Assembly (NCBI RefSeq): GCF_038051925.1
Contig: NZ_CP150634.1
Span: 3,666,300 to 3,730,299 of the forward strand
Reading direction: 5' to 3'
Source of the DNA: Methylotuvimicrobium sp. KM2
Lineage (GTDB): Bacteria; Pseudomonadota; Gammaproteobacteria; Methylococcales; Methylomonadaceae
Length of the DNA stretch: 64,000 nucleotides
Part shown: in pieces, positions 1 through 9,484 of the stretch
How the letters are laid out: each line of letters begins with the position of its first letter
Numbering within the stretch: position 1 is the stretch's first letter
Made by a program: the position numbers and the translations under genes
Notes under the pieces: generated by a model
Told to the model about the DNA's origin: nothing
The model's input: the letters and a program-made list of their open reading frames with translations, nothing else
Database searches by the model: none

Positions 1-1
1 A

Positions 2-652
2 CCAACCGTCGCCGACAAATTTAAAGCGATGATCGTCTGGATGACCGAAAAAGCTCTGACACCGGGCCGGCAATACATTATCAAGCTCGCGACTCGAACC
101 GCTTCGGGATCGATATCGATGATTCATCACCGAGTCGATGTCAACACGCTGGAACATCACGATGCAAGCGAGCTCAATCTCAATGAAATCGGTCTATGCA
201 CGGTCAACCTGAACGCGCCGGTCGTCTTCGACCCATACAAACGCAGCAAAGGCACCGGCTCGTTCATCGTCATCGACCGGCTAAGCAATGTCACGGTCGG
301 CGCCGGCATGATCACCGATAATGCCGATGAATTCAATCTGCAACCGGTTTCGCCGGAAGACCGCGCTGCACGATTCGGACAAAAAGCCACGGTCATTTTA
401 TTAAAAGGCCATAAGGCACATGAAACGGCCTATTTGTTGGAAAGAAAGCTATTCGACAATGGTCATGCCGCAACGGTCGTCGAAACGCTGTTCAGCGAAC
501 CGGAAGAATTCGCTCAACTCATTAATAATGCCGGATTGATCGCTCTATGCGTCGGTTTGAATTACGAAGCTGCCGACATTGAATTCGATAGCGAGGCCGA
601 CTCGATCGATGACATCTATGCCGCATTAAAATCCGAAAAAGTTATATTTTAA
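2..652 (+). CDS. cysN: Sulfate adenylyltransferase large subunit CysN, C-terminal part (gene starts before the window)
   Basis: The reading frame is open from base 2 and runs into the window edge, so only the last 216 codons are present. The sequence (VADKF near the edge, IVWM, PGRQYIIKLATR, then a beta-barrel with NLNAPVVFDPY and GTGSFIVIDRLSN) is typical of domains 2 and 3 of CysN, the GTPase subunit that with CysD makes adenosine 5'-phosphosulfate from sulfate and ATP. After about residue 130 of the visible part comes a roughly 90-residue tail that resembles the start of the APS kinase CysC (LLKG, ERKLFDNG), but the Walker A glycines and the rest of the kinase are missing. It is therefore probably a vestigial kinase domain. 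The 15-bp gap to the next gene suggests read-through. Confidence 0.85.
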   Translation, partial: PTVADKFKAMIVWMTEKALTPGRQYIIKLATRTASGSISMIHHRVDVNTLEHHDASELNLNEIGLCTVNLNAPVVFDPYKRSKGTGSFIVIDRLSNVTVGAGMITDNADEFNLQPVSPEDRAARFGQKATVILLKGHKAHETAYLLERKLFDNGHAATVVETLFSEPEEFAQLINNAGLIALCVGLNYEAADIEFDSEADSIDDIYAALKSEKVIF

Positions 653-667
653 TGCCATAATAAGCGC

Positions 668-1684
668 TTGATGACTATCAACCTATCCGTAGAACAAGTA
701 TTTGCCTGGGCTGCTTCGCTAACCGAGCAGCCCGATTATCAGGCGCTGACACACCAGTTCCTGGATATTCTGCTTGAAATACCTGGGGTGAAGAAAGCCG
801 CGGCTTATGAGATTTACAACCGGAGCCGAAAAAAGACCGGCGAAGCCGTAGCACCTTGCGAACAATTGGTGAGACGCTTCCCATTGGATTTTACTCGTGA
901 CGAAAGCAACGATCATAACGACTTAATCAACATCCTCGACAACGACTCACGCGTCATCCCAAAAATGTCCGATGCCAACGGGCGCTTTCGCCAAGTCTAT
1001 CTCTCGCTCAAAGAAACGAAAGGCCCCGATCGCGCGATTGCCTTAGACGGCCTTTTCGACCGGCAAACGATAGAATTATTCCGTCAACTCCTTTCGATAT
1101 TTAGAAACCAAGTAATATTGCACGACAGCAAGGAACGCGACGTATTGACCAAGTTGCCTAACCGCCAATCGTTCGATACCCGTCTATTGCAAGTTTGCGA
1201 ACATTATTTGAAATACCCGGTCACCGATACAAACCATCAAAAAAGCTCCTGGATTGCCTTGCTCGACATCGATCACTTCAAGCGAGTCAACGATGACTTC
1301 GGCCATTTATACGGCGACGAAGTCCTCTTGATTTTCAGCCAGCTGATGGAAAAATGTTTTCGCTATAACGACTTTTTATTTCGCTTCGGCGGCGAAGAAT
1401 TCGTCGTCATTCTCAACCTCACCGATATGGCAGGTGCCGAGCACACGTTTAACCGATTTCGCGAAACGGTCGCCAACCATAACTTTCCGACGGTAGGACG
1501 CATTACAGTCAGCATCGGCATTACCCATATCGATAGCATGTGTATGCCGACAACGCTACTCGATCGCGCCGACAAAGCACTGTATTACGCCAAGGAAAAC
1601 GGAAGAAATAGGGCCGTGATCTACGAAAACACCGATACGCTCATCAAAAACGCCGGCGAAAACGAAGACATTGAGCTATTTTAA
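668..1684 (+). CDS. Diguanylate cyclase (GGDEF domain) with acidic IELF tail
   Basis: A 338-residue protein with an N-terminal region of about 150 residues that I do not recognise, followed by a GGDEF domain. The active-site motif is GGEEF, with an inhibitory-site motif RYND exactly five residues before it, so product inhibition by c-di-GMP is expected. The metal-binding [12 protein letters not shown] stretch is intact, which supports an active enzyme making c-di-GMP from two GTP. No membrane segment is visible. The C terminus ends in EDIELF, an end shared by CheD and a chemoreceptor in the downstream che cluster, so the cyclase is likely part of that system despite a 343-bp gap to cheY. It lies 15 bp after cysN and may be partly cotranscribed with it. 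Confidence 0.88.
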   Translation: MMTINLSVEQVFAWAASLTEQPDYQALTHQFLDILLEIPGVKKAAAYEIYNRSRKKTGEAVAPCEQLVRRFPLDFTRDESNDHNDLINILDNDSRVIPKMSDANGRFRQVYLSLKETKGPDRAIALDGLFDRQTIELFRQLLSIFRNQVILHDSKERDVLTKLPNRQSFDTRLLQVCEHYLKYPVTDTNHQKSSWIALLDIDHFKRVNDDFGHLYGDEVLLIFSQLMEKCFRYNDFLFRFGGEEFVVILNLTDMAGAEHTFNRFRETVANHNFPTVGRITVSIGITHIDSMCMPTTLLDRADKALYYAKENGRNRAVIYENTDTLIKNAGENEDIELF

Positions 1685-2027
1685 TAACTCAACGCCTTAT
1701 CAATCTCATTGCAAAAAAGAGACAGGAATCGCATTTTTTGATAATAACCCCAAAAAACGATGACATGGCAATCGCTTCCCAAACAAAAAGCGCTAAAATG
1801 CCGAAAAACTTTATCCAATAGGAATGGGTAATAGGTATAAAACCCGAGCGCTGCCTTACCCACCTCACGCCCAACAAGGCCCTGTAGACATCATAATGAA
1901 ATAAACGACCTCGTTTTAGTTATTATTAGTCAATTTCTTAAGTTATATTATTACTTCATTAAAGACTAGGGATCACTATTTTTCCTTAGCCCAATCAAAT
2001 CCGACTACTACACTTTAGGAGAACATC
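1685..2027. promoter_or_regulatory. Leader region upstream of cheY
   Basis: A 343-bp gap without a credible gene. Short reverse-strand reading frames here show no features of real proteins. The segment from about 1905 to 1980 is AT-rich and probably contains the promoter of the che cluster, but I could not pick a convincing -35/-10 pair or a sigma-28 or sigma-54 site. A clear Shine-Dalgarno sequence (AGGAGA) lies just before the cheY start. Confidence 0.35.
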
Positions 2028-2390
2028 ATGGCGAGTATTCTTGCAGTCGACGATTCCGCATCGATGAGACAAATGGTCTCGTTTACATTAAAAGGGGCCG
2101 GCTTCGACGTTGTCGAAGCCGTCGATGGCGTGGATGCGTTAAATAAGGCAAAAAGCAAAAAATTCGACTGTGTCGTAACCGATGTCAACATGCCGAATAA
2201 AGACGGCATCACCTTGATCAAAGACTTGAGAGCCTTGCCCGATTACAAATTCGTGCCTATGCTTATGTTAACGACCGAATCGGGCGCCGACAAAAAACAA
2301 CAAGGCAAGGAAGCGGGAGCAACCGGCTGGATCGTCAAACCATTCAATCCGGATCAATTACTGAAAACGATTCAAAAAGTACTTGGTTAA
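2028..2390 (+). CDS. cheY: Chemotaxis response regulator CheY
   Basis: A 120-residue stand-alone receiver domain. The acidic pocket is Asp8 and Asp9, the phospho-acceptor is Asp52 in VTDVNMPNKDG, the switch threonines are Thr82 and Thr83, and the conserved lysine is Lys104 in VKPF. The family receives phosphate from CheA and carries the signal to the output, classically the flagellar motor. There are no flagellar genes here, so the output could instead be one of the proteins carrying the I-E-L-F tail. It starts behind a strong AGGAGA ribosome site and is separated from cheA by 164 bp. Confidence 0.95.
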   Translation: MASILAVDDSASMRQMVSFTLKGAGFDVVEAVDGVDALNKAKSKKFDCVVTDVNMPNKDGITLIKDLRALPDYKFVPMLMLTTESGADKKQQGKEAGATGWIVKPFNPDQLLKTIQKVLG

Positions 2391-2554
2391 GCTGCCTCGA
2401 TTCGACTATTAATCGTCTACACGCCTTTGGCCATAGCTAACGAGACGAAATTCGTAACAAATATATATCAGCTATTGACGTTTTCTTTTGCTACTGTCGC
2501 ATCCGTTTCAATCAACATCATTTTTAACAAAAACCTTCAGATACGGACCACTCA

Positions 2555-4594
2555 ATGTCTATTGATATGGCGCAATTCCACCAGATTTTCTTCGAAGAAA
2601 GCTTCGAAGGACTCGATATCATGGAATCCGGCCTATTGAATCTAGACATGGGCGATGTCGACGCCGAAACCATCAATACGATTTTCAGAGCCGCGCATTC
2701 CATCAAGGGCGGAAGTGGAACATTCGGGTTTTCGGCGATAGCCGACTTCACGCATGCAATGGAAACACTGCTTGATGAAATGCGCGACGGCCGCCGAAAA
2801 GTTACTCAACCGGCTATCAATGTGTTGCTAGGGTCGGTCGATTGCCTCCGTGAAATGCTAACCGCGATTCAAGACGAAAAAACCTTAGATCAAGAAAAAG
2901 TCACGGAGCATAAAAAAGCTCTCGACACCGAATTAAACGGTGCCGACAAAACTGCATCGCCCCTCGAACAACCCCAACCTATCGTAATCAACAACGATAA
3001 TGCAGGATGGCGTATTGCCTTTAGCCCTCATGCCGATTTGCTTAAAACCGGCAACGACCCGGTCAGAATGTTTCGTGAATTGGCCGAACTGGGGGAAATC
3101 GATATTACCGTAGACCTACAAGGCGTACCCGGGCTTTACGAACTCGACCCCGAGGAATGCCATCTTTCCTGGCAAATAACCGTGCATGGCAACATCCCTC
3201 GCTCGGAAATCGACGATATTTTCGATTGGGTCGAGGAGCATTGCGACCTTGCCGTGCAAAACATCGAACAAACGACACAGGCTTCCTCGCCGGCATTCGA
3301 CGCCCCCCCTCAATCCGCTGCAATTGAAACAACGCCCCCTTCTTCGGCGACTAACCCTCCCATTGTCAGCGAATCAGGTCAAAACGAAAAAATAAACGCC
3401 GACAAACCCTCAAACGCCGGCAAAAGCTCCGCCTCGATCCGTGTCGATACCGCCAAAATCGATACACTGATTAACATGGTCGGCGAATTGGTCATTACCC
3501 AATCGATGCTGAGCTTAATCGGCGAACATTTCGACCTAAATAAACTGGATCAACTCAAAAACGGCCTCGCACAACTCGAACGGCATACGCGCGAGCTGCA
3601 AGAAAGCGTCATGAATATCAGAATGCTGCCGATTAGTTTCGTGTTCAGCCGCTTTCCTCGGCTGGTTCATGATTTGAGCTCGAAACTGGGCAAAAAAATT
3701 GAACTACAACTGATCGGCGAACATACCGAAGTCGATAAAACCGTCGTCGAACTCATTAGCGACCCTCTGGTACACTTAGTTCGAAACAGCCTCGATCACG
3801 GCATCGAAACACCTGATGAACGCATTGCGGCAGGAAAACAAGAAACAGGAACCGTCACACTCGAAGCTTATCACCGGGGGGGTAATATCGTCATCGAAGT
3901 CAGTGACGACGGCCGCGGACTGGATAAAGACAAATTGCGGGCCAAAGCACTGGAAAAGGGACTGATTCAGGACGATGCCGTGTTGAGCGACAAACAGACC
4001 TATGAACTCATCTTCATGCCTGGGTTTTCGACCGCCGAACAATTAACCGATGTATCCGGGCGCGGCGTAGGCATGGACGTGGTTAGGCGAAATATTCAAT
4101 CGCTCGGCGGCAATATCGATATTGTTTCGCAGTTGGGCAAAGGCTCGACCATGGCGATCTATTTACCGTTGACGCTGGCGATCCTGGACGGTCAATCGGT
4201 CGCGGTCGGCGATGAAACCTATATCATACCGCTCGGCTCCATCATCGAATCGATCAATGTCACCGAGCGCATGATCAATCGCGTGGCCGGCAAAGGCGAA
4301 ACCTTTCGGCTACGCCAGGAATATTTGCCTATTGTCCGCATGCATGAAATTTTTTCGGTCCCGAATGCGAAAGCAACCAAACTAACCGAAGGCTTGCTGG
4401 TGGTCGTCGAAGGCCAAGGTATCCGCTGCGGACTTTTCGTCGACGACCTTTTAACGCAACAACAAGTCGTCGTTAAGTCGCTCGAAGCCAATTACCGACA
4501 AGTCGAAGGCATATCGGGTGCAACCATTCTCGGCGACGGCTCGGTTGCCTTGATCCTGGATATTCCAGGACTCGTCCGTTTATCGAACCATTGA
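2555..4594 (+). CDS. cheA: Chemotaxis histidine kinase CheA
   Basis: A 679-residue protein with the usual CheA order. P1 is an HPt domain with His48 in the AAHSIKGGSGTFGF motif. A P2-like substrate-binding region covers about residues 145-240 (WRIAFSPHADLLKTGNDP). An Ala/Pro/Ser-rich linker follows, then P3 dimerisation from about 295, P4 ATPase (HLVRNSLDHGIE, DDGRGLD, GRGVGMDVV) and the CheW-like P5 at the C terminus. It autophosphorylates on P1 under receptor control and hands phosphate to CheY and CheB. It sits in the receptor array at the inner membrane. The cheW start is 16 bp downstream, so translation is probably coupled. Everything needed for activity is intact. Confidence 0.96.
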   Translation: MSIDMAQFHQIFFEESFEGLDIMESGLLNLDMGDVDAETINTIFRAAHSIKGGSGTFGFSAIADFTHAMETLLDEMRDGRRKVTQPAINVLLGSVDCLREMLTAIQDEKTLDQEKVTEHKKALDTELNGADKTASPLEQPQPIVINNDNAGWRIAFSPHADLLKTGNDPVRMFRELAELGEIDITVDLQGVPGLYELDPEECHLSWQITVHGNIPRSEIDDIFDWVEEHCDLAVQNIEQTTQASSPAFDAPPQSAAIETTPPSSATNPPIVSESGQNEKINADKPSNAGKSSASIRVDTAKIDTLINMVGELVITQSMLSLIGEHFDLNKLDQLKNGLAQLERHTRELQESVMNIRMLPISFVFSRFPRLVHDLSSKLGKKIELQLIGEHTEVDKTVVELISDPLVHLVRNSLDHGIETPDERIAAGKQETGTVTLEAYHRGGNIVIEVSDDGRGLDKDKLRAKALEKGLIQDDAVLSDKQTYELIFMPGFSTAEQLTDVSGRGVGMDVVRRNIQSLGGNIDIVSQLGKGSTMAIYLPLTLAILDGQSVAVGDETYIIPLGSIIESINVTERMINRVAGKGETFRLRQEYLPIVRMHEIFSVPNAKATKLTEGLLVVVEGQGIRCGLFVDDLLTQQQVVVKSLEANYRQVEGISGATILGDGSVALILDIPGLVRLSNH

Positions 4595-4610
4595 CCGAAC
4601 GAATACCAAA

Positions 4611-5120
4611 ATGGCAAACACAGACGATCAATCCCAACAACAGCTGGACAGCAAAAAGCCGTCCGATATGGCGCAATATTTGAGTTTTACACTCGGCGAC
4701 GAGGAATACGGCGTCGATATTTTGCGGGTACAAGAAATCCGCAGTTGGGAACCGGTATCCAGAATTCCGAATGTCCCCGCTTATGAAAAAGGCGTCGTCA
4801 ATCTGCGCGGCGCGATCGTGCCGATCATCGATTTGCGCGAACGTTTCAACCTAGGCCATTCCCACTATACGCCGTTGACCGTCGTCGTCGTCCTGCAAGC
4901 CTTCATCGGCGGTAAACCCCGGGTAATGGGCGTGGTCGTCGATTCGGTTTCAAACGTAATCGACATTGAAAAGACCAGAATTCAAAGCGCGCCCGATTTC
5001 GGCGCCAAAGTCAGCACCGAATTCATCAACGGCCTCGCATCGTTCAACGAACGCATGGTGATGCTGCTGGATGTCAACAAATTACTTAAATTAGAAGGCG
5101 TGGATAACGATGAAAATTAA
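4611..5120 (+). CDS. cheW: Chemotaxis coupling protein CheW (first copy)
   Basis: A 169-residue single CheW domain linking receptors to CheA. Typical motifs are FTLGDEEYGVDILRVQEIR, IPNVPAYEKGVVNLRGAIVPIIDLRERF and the C-terminal MVMLLDVNKLL. An N-terminal polar stretch of about 25 residues precedes the domain. It lies 16 bp after cheA and 42 bp before the receptor gene, so all three are probably one transcript. A second CheW is encoded at 7715. The two are clearly paralogous but differ at both ends, which suggests two kinds of signalling complex or a mixed array. Confidence 0.95.
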   Translation: MANTDDQSQQQLDSKKPSDMAQYLSFTLGDEEYGVDILRVQEIRSWEPVSRIPNVPAYEKGVVNLRGAIVPIIDLRERFNLGHSHYTPLTVVVVLQAFIGGKPRVMGVVVDSVSNVIDIEKTRIQSAPDFGAKVSTEFINGLASFNERMVMLLDVNKLLKLEGVDNDEN

Positions 5121-5162
5121 CCGCCTTCGATTGAATGCCACAGTTTACGGGGAAACCTTACA

Positions 5163-7523
5163 ATGAAAATGAACATGCCAGTCACCGATCGTGAAATCAT
5201 GATGAAGCAGGGCACGATCCTGGTCACCAAAACCGACTTGAAAGGCCGCATCATCTATGCGAACGACGCCTTCGTCGAAATCAGCGGCTTCAGCCGCGAC
5301 GAACTCGTCGGCTCGAACCATAACATCGTTCGTCATCCCGACATGCCCCCCGCTGCATTCAAGGATTTATGGGACACGATCAAAGCCGGGCGTCCGTGGA
5401 TAGGCATCATTAAGAACCGCACAAAAACGGGCGATTACTATTGGGTTGAAGCCAACGTCACGCCGTATTACGAAAATAAACGGGTTGCCGGCTATTTGTC
5501 GGTTCGCCAAGCACCTTCTCGCGATCAAATCGACCGTGCCGAAGAGCTTTATCAAAAGATCGCCGCGGATCGAGCCACCATCAGACCGACAGGAATTGCT
5601 GCCAAGCTGGCCACAGTCAAACAAGGCGCGTTGTCTAAAAAAGCCGGCCTCGCCTTTTTGTTGCTGATATTGCCGTTACTTCATGCCGGTTATCAAGCCA
5701 TGATCGACGGCAACATTATCGCCCTTGCCGGCTATTCGCTATCGGCATTGTTGGGCTTGATACTAGGCATTCATACCTTCCGCTTGATGCTCGGTTCAAT
5801 CGAGCAGTCGATCGTATTTTGCCATAATGCCGCGAGCGGTTACTTCCGTAACAAGGTCGACATCGACCGCTTGGATCAAATCGGAGACCTCAATCGGGCA
5901 CTGCAATCGATGCAAGTCAAACTGAATGCCGACTTGTCCGCGACACTCGAAGCCGGAGCCGTCACCGAGAGACTCAAGCAGGCGTTGGACCAAGTGACCG
6001 GCAATGTCATGATGGCCGATGCGGACTGCAACATCATCTATATGAATCATGCCGCGAAATCCCTATTCAAACGCAATGAAAACGACTTCCGAAGGGATTT
6101 GCCGGACTTCAATGCCGACACATTGATCGGCACGAATATCGATAGCTTTCATAAAAACCCGGCCCATCAACGCGGCTTGCTGGCAAAATTGACGCAAACC
6201 TACAAAGCCGAATTGATGATTGGCGGTCGCACGATGGTGGTCATCGCGACACCGGTATTCGCCGGCGAAACACGGCTCGGCACGGTCGTCGAATGGATCG
6301 ACCGCAGCGACGAAGTCAGCATTCAGCATGAAATCGCCGAAATCGTACAACAGGTTAAGTCAGGAGAACTTAGCGGTCGCGTCAACATGGAGGGCAAGGA
6401 AGGCTTCTTCGAAACCTTGAGCGAGGGTATCAATGAATTAACCGACGTCATCGAACGCGCGTTTAGCGATGTCGCACGCGTCATGCAAAGCATGTCGTCC
6501 GGCGATTTGACGCAACGCATCACGAACGATTATGAAGGCGTCTATGCGCAATGCAAAAACGATATCAACGAAACGCTTGATAAACTCAGCGAAATATTCG
6601 AACAAATCAGAAGCTCGGCCGACTTCATCAGCAACACGTCTCAACAAATCGCAAGCGGCAACAACAACCTATCCCAACGGGTAGAAACCCAGGCCGCCAG
6701 TCTCGAAGAAACCGCATCGAGCATGGAACAACTAACCGGCACCGTCAAAAACAATGCCGACAATGCGCAACAAGCCAATCTGGTTTCCGGAAATGCCCGG
6801 CAACTCGCGGAAAAAGGAGGAACCGTAGTCGCTTCAGCAGTCTCGGCAATGGCTGAAATCAACGACAGCAGCAATAAAATCGCCGAAATCATCGGCGTCA
6901 TCGATGAAATCGCTTTTCAAACCAACCTACTTGCCTTGAACGCTTCGGTCGAAGCGGCAAGAGCCGGCGAACAAGGACGCGGCTTTTCGGTCGTTGCCAC
7001 CGAAGTGAGGAACTTGGCGCAAAGAAGCGCCGTCGCTGCAAAAGAAAGCAAAGAGCTGATTCAAAATAGTGTGCAAAAAGTAAGAACCGGCACCGAGTTT
7101 GTCAATGAAACCGGCTCCGCATTACAAGAGATCGTGCAAGGCGTCAAAAAAGTCGGCGATATCGTTTCGGAAATCGCCGCCGCCAGCATGGAACAATCGC
7201 AAGGTATTCTGCAAGTCAATCAAGCGGTTTCCGAAATGGACGAGATCACACAACAAAATGCCGCACTAGCCGAACAGGCATCTGCCGCCAGCATGTCGAT
7301 GACCGACCAAGCCACTCAGATGGCGAATTTATTGAGTTTTTTCAAGCTGGGGCACAACATGAACAAATCTGAACAGACTTTCGAAACGATTACGGATAAG
7401 CCGAAACCCGCAACCGGAAAAACAAAAGCATCTGCGCCCTCGAAACAAGAGTCAACACGAGCAAAACCGGCGCCCACGTTCAATACACCGATACAAGACG
7501 ACGATGAATGGGAGGAGTTTTAA
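5163..7523 (+). CDS. PAS-domain methyl-accepting chemotaxis protein (Aer-like) with CheR-tether tail
   Basis: A 786-residue receptor. The N-terminal PAS domain (about residues 10-120, with [17 protein letters not shown]) is of the Aer type, which usually binds FAD and senses redox state or oxygen from the cytoplasm. Two adjacent membrane segments lie at about 160-205. They are followed by a second PAS-like region (about 275-385), HAMP-like segments and the signalling domain with the hairpin tip [27 protein letters not shown]. The protein ends in DEWEEF, matching the xWxxF tail that tethers CheR and CheB in other receptors. A copy of repeat R1 follows immediately, between this gene and the next cheW. 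Confidence 0.93.
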   Translation: MKMNMPVTDREIMMKQGTILVTKTDLKGRIIYANDAFVEISGFSRDELVGSNHNIVRHPDMPPAAFKDLWDTIKAGRPWIGIIKNRTKTGDYYWVEANVTPYYENKRVAGYLSVRQAPSRDQIDRAEELYQKIAADRATIRPTGIAAKLATVKQGALSKKAGLAFLLLILPLLHAGYQAMIDGNIIALAGYSLSALLGLILGIHTFRLMLGSIEQSIVFCHNAASGYFRNKVDIDRLDQIGDLNRALQSMQVKLNADLSATLEAGAVTERLKQALDQVTGNVMMADADCNIIYMNHAAKSLFKRNENDFRRDLPDFNADTLIGTNIDSFHKNPAHQRGLLAKLTQTYKAELMIGGRTMVVIATPVFAGETRLGTVVEWIDRSDEVSIQHEIAEIVQQVKSGELSGRVNMEGKEGFFETLSEGINELTDVIERAFSDVARVMQSMSSGDLTQRITNDYEGVYAQCKNDINETLDKLSEIFEQIRSSADFISNTSQQIASGNNNLSQRVETQAASLEETASSMEQLTGTVKNNADNAQQANLVSGNARQLAEKGGTVVASAVSAMAEINDSSNKIAEIIGVIDEIAFQTNLLALNASVEAARAGEQGRGFSVVATEVRNLAQRSAVAAKESKELIQNSVQKVRTGTEFVNETGSALQEIVQGVKKVGDIVSEIAAASMEQSQGILQVNQAVSEMDEITQQNAALAEQASAASMSMTDQATQMANLLSFFKLGHNMNKSEQTFETITDKPKPATGKTKASAPSKQESTRAKPAPTFNTPIQDDDEWEEF

Positions 7524-7529
7524 ACCTTA

Positions 7530-7708
7530 AACCTAGAAAAAGCATTTCACCATGAAGATCATGAAGAATAGGAAGTTAATTCAATAGCTTATTACGCGTT
7601 TGTATAGAACTTTCGCTCACCAAAAAGGTTAGCGAGAAGGATTTGGTAAGTTCTTGGAATCCTTCATGAACTTCATGTGCTTCATGGTTAAACTGCCGAA
7701 TTCAGGTT
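7530..7708 (+). repeat. Repeat R1, copy A, inside the che operon
   Basis: A 179-bp element beginning AACCTAGAAAAAGC and ending CCGAATTCAGGTT, with inner inverted arms rich in CACCATGAAG and CTTCATGGT. Close copies occur at 25736-26404 (interrupted), 34014-34192 and 45274-45453, the last two reversed. It separates the receptor from the second cheW. The cheW start lies just 6 bp beyond its end, so the element supplies part of that gene's leader. Confidence 0.8.
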
Positions 7709-7714
7709 AAACAG

Positions 7715-8239
7715 ATGACGGATCAAAAGGATCAACTAGTTATGACGAACAACCAAACCATCGCGAACAACATCCCCGCCTCCGAACAGTTTTTGACTTT
7801 TGAACTGGCCGGCGAAATGTATGGCGTTGAAATACTCAAAGTCCAAGAAATCCGGGGCTGGGAACCGATACGCAAAATCCCCAAAACGCCTGGCTATATC
7901 AAAGGCGCACTAAACCTTCGCGGCGCCATCGTGCCGATTCTCGACTTGCGCGAACGCTTCGATATCGCCGCCGTGGACTATTCGCCGACGACCGTCGTCA
8001 TCGTCATTAATGTCGCAACGGCCTCCGGACAAATGGTCATGGGTGTCGTCGCCGATGCTGTGTCCGACGTATTGGATATTCGTCATGACGACATCAAAAA
8101 AGCGCCCGACCTAGGCACTAACATCGACACCCGTTACATGCGAGGGATGTATGTCGCCAAGCAAGGCATGATCATGCTGCTCGACGCCGATAAACTCCTG
8201 AATCCGGATGAACTCGATCAAATCGGTCATTTGTTATGA
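7715..8239 (+). CDS. cheW: Chemotaxis coupling protein CheW (second copy)
   Basis: A 174-residue CheW-domain protein (FELAGEMYGVEILKVQEIRGWEP, GALNLRGAIVPILDLRERF, MIMLLDADKLL). Two starts are possible: ATG at 7715, 6 bp after repeat R1, or ATG at 7742, which has AAGGA about 10 bp upstream. The CheW domain begins after both, so function is not affected. It should couple a receptor to CheA. The paralogue at 4611 is about equally close to the CheW consensus. Confidence 0.93.
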   Translation: MTDQKDQLVMTNNQTIANNIPASEQFLTFELAGEMYGVEILKVQEIRGWEPIRKIPKTPGYIKGALNLRGAIVPILDLRERFDIAAVDYSPTTVVIVINVATASGQMVMGVVADAVSDVLDIRHDDIKKAPDLGTNIDTRYMRGMYVAKQGMIMLLDADKLLNPDELDQIGHLL

Positions 8240-8279
8240 GCGATATGTTTAAAAACGCCTCCACATGGAATAGCTAGCC

Positions 8280-8618
8280 ATGAACCATGACACAACCATG
8301 ACCGATGCAGCGAATTCAACGAAAACCGAAGGTCCGATAATGCTGGACGCCGTATTAAACATCCGTCACATCAACGAACTGCATGAGTCTTTAGTCAAGG
8401 CCTTCGAATCCCGTGAAACACTGGAAATCGATGCGTCAGCGGTTACGACTGTCGATACTGCAACATTACAATTACTCACCGTGTTAAAACAGGAAGCCGT
8501 CAAATCGGGGAAACACGTCGTTTTCGACTTTCCATCGGAAAAATTCATCGATAGCGCTCGCTTACTCGGCTTGGCCGAGCTGCTCGAAATCGACCACCCC
8601 GCATCCGGTTTATTCTAA
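8280..8618 (+). CDS. STAS-domain protein with Thr at the usual phospho-Ser position
   Basis: A 112-residue STAS domain, the fold of anti-sigma-factor antagonists such as SpoIIAA and RsbV. The conserved loop reads TTVDTATLQLL, so the residue usually phosphorylated as Ser is Thr60. That could still be a kinase target or could change the switch. The first 20 residues are polar and could belong to a leader, as there are also ATGs at 8298 and 8340. The gene is 2 bp before cheR. STAS proteins in che clusters can act as partner-switch outputs or adaptors. The partner here could be the HATPase protein at 12777. Confidence 0.82.
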   Translation: MNHDTTMTDAANSTKTEGPIMLDAVLNIRHINELHESLVKAFESRETLEIDASAVTTVDTATLQLLTVLKQEAVKSGKHVVFDFPSEKFIDSARLLGLAELLEIDHPASGLF

Positions 8619-8620
8619 AA

Positions 8621-9484
8621 ATGAGCGTGACGCCCCGACAAGAGCCGTCCTCACTACAACAATTTCGAGAGTTCGAATACACTCGTGCGGACTTCGATCG
8701 CTTAAGAGCTTTGTCGAACAAGCATTCCGGCATTTTAGTTCCGGACGACAAGTTCGACATGTTTTATTCACGCCTTACCAAGCGCATCAGAGCGCTGAGA
8801 CTAAACAGTTTCAAGGAATATTGCCGACTACTGGAGGACGATTCGACGCAGGAATTCACGAACTTCATCAACTCAATCACGACTAATCTGACCGCATTTT
8901 TCAGAGAAAACCATCATTTCGACTATTTGAAAAAAACCGTAATCCCGGAATTGATCGAAAAAAATCAAACATCTCGGCAAGTTAGGGCCTGGTCGGCAGG
9001 TTGTTCGACCGGCGAGGAAGCGTATTCGATAGCCATGACACTGCTGGAAAATTTGCCTGTCGGCTGGACAGTCAAGATTCTAGCAACAGATATCGACACC
9101 CAAGTTTTGGATTTCGCGGCCAACGGCGTATATGAATTGAACCGCGTCAACGGTATCCCCGAAGAACGTTTGAAACGTTGGTTCAAAAAAGGCACCGGCT
9201 CGCAAATCAACAAAGTCAAAGTCAAACCGGAGCTGCGGCAAATGATTACCTTCAAACAACTGAATCTGATGCAGGATTGGCCGATTAAAACTCCTTTCGA
9301 CTTTATTTTTTGCCGCAACGTTTTTATTTATTTCGACCGTGAAACCAAAAAAACATTGGCCGCGAAATACTCGAACTTATTAACTATCGGCTCCTGTTTG
9401 TTTATCGGTCATTCGGAATCATTGCAACAAGTTACCGATCGATTCGAATTAATCGGTAACACGATTTATCGTAAAATCGGATGA
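8621..9484 (+). CDS. cheR: Chemoreceptor methyltransferase CheR
   Basis: A 287-residue protein with the CheR N-terminal helical domain and a Rossmann S-adenosylmethionine domain containing WSAGCSTGEEAYSIAM, ILATDIDTQVL, FDFIFCRNVFIYFD and the late IGHSES. It methylates glutamates on receptors. The WEEF-ending receptor at 5163 is a likely tethered substrate. The start codon is 2 bp after the STAS gene and the stop overlaps the cheD start (ATGA at 9481), so expression is coupled. Confidence 0.95.
   Translation: MSVTPRQEPSSLQQFREFEYTRADFDRLRALSNKHSGILVPDDKFDMFYSRLTKRIRALRLNSFKEYCRLLEDDSTQEFTNFINSITTNLTAFFRENHHFDYLKKTVIPELIEKNQTSRQVRAWSAGCSTGEEAYSIAMTLLENLPVGWTVKILATDIDTQVLDFAANGVYELNRVNGIPEERLKRWFKKGTGSQINKVKVKPELRQMITFKQLNLMQDWPIKTPFDFIFCRNVFIYFDRETKKTLAAKYSNLLTIGSCLFIGHSESLQQVTDRFELIGNTIYRKIG

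Noticed and set aside
2391..2554. A second promoter or small gene between cheY and cheA
   Set aside because: I could see neither a clear promoter nor a reading frame with a ribosome site. The 70-codon frame at 2427 overlaps cheA in another frame.
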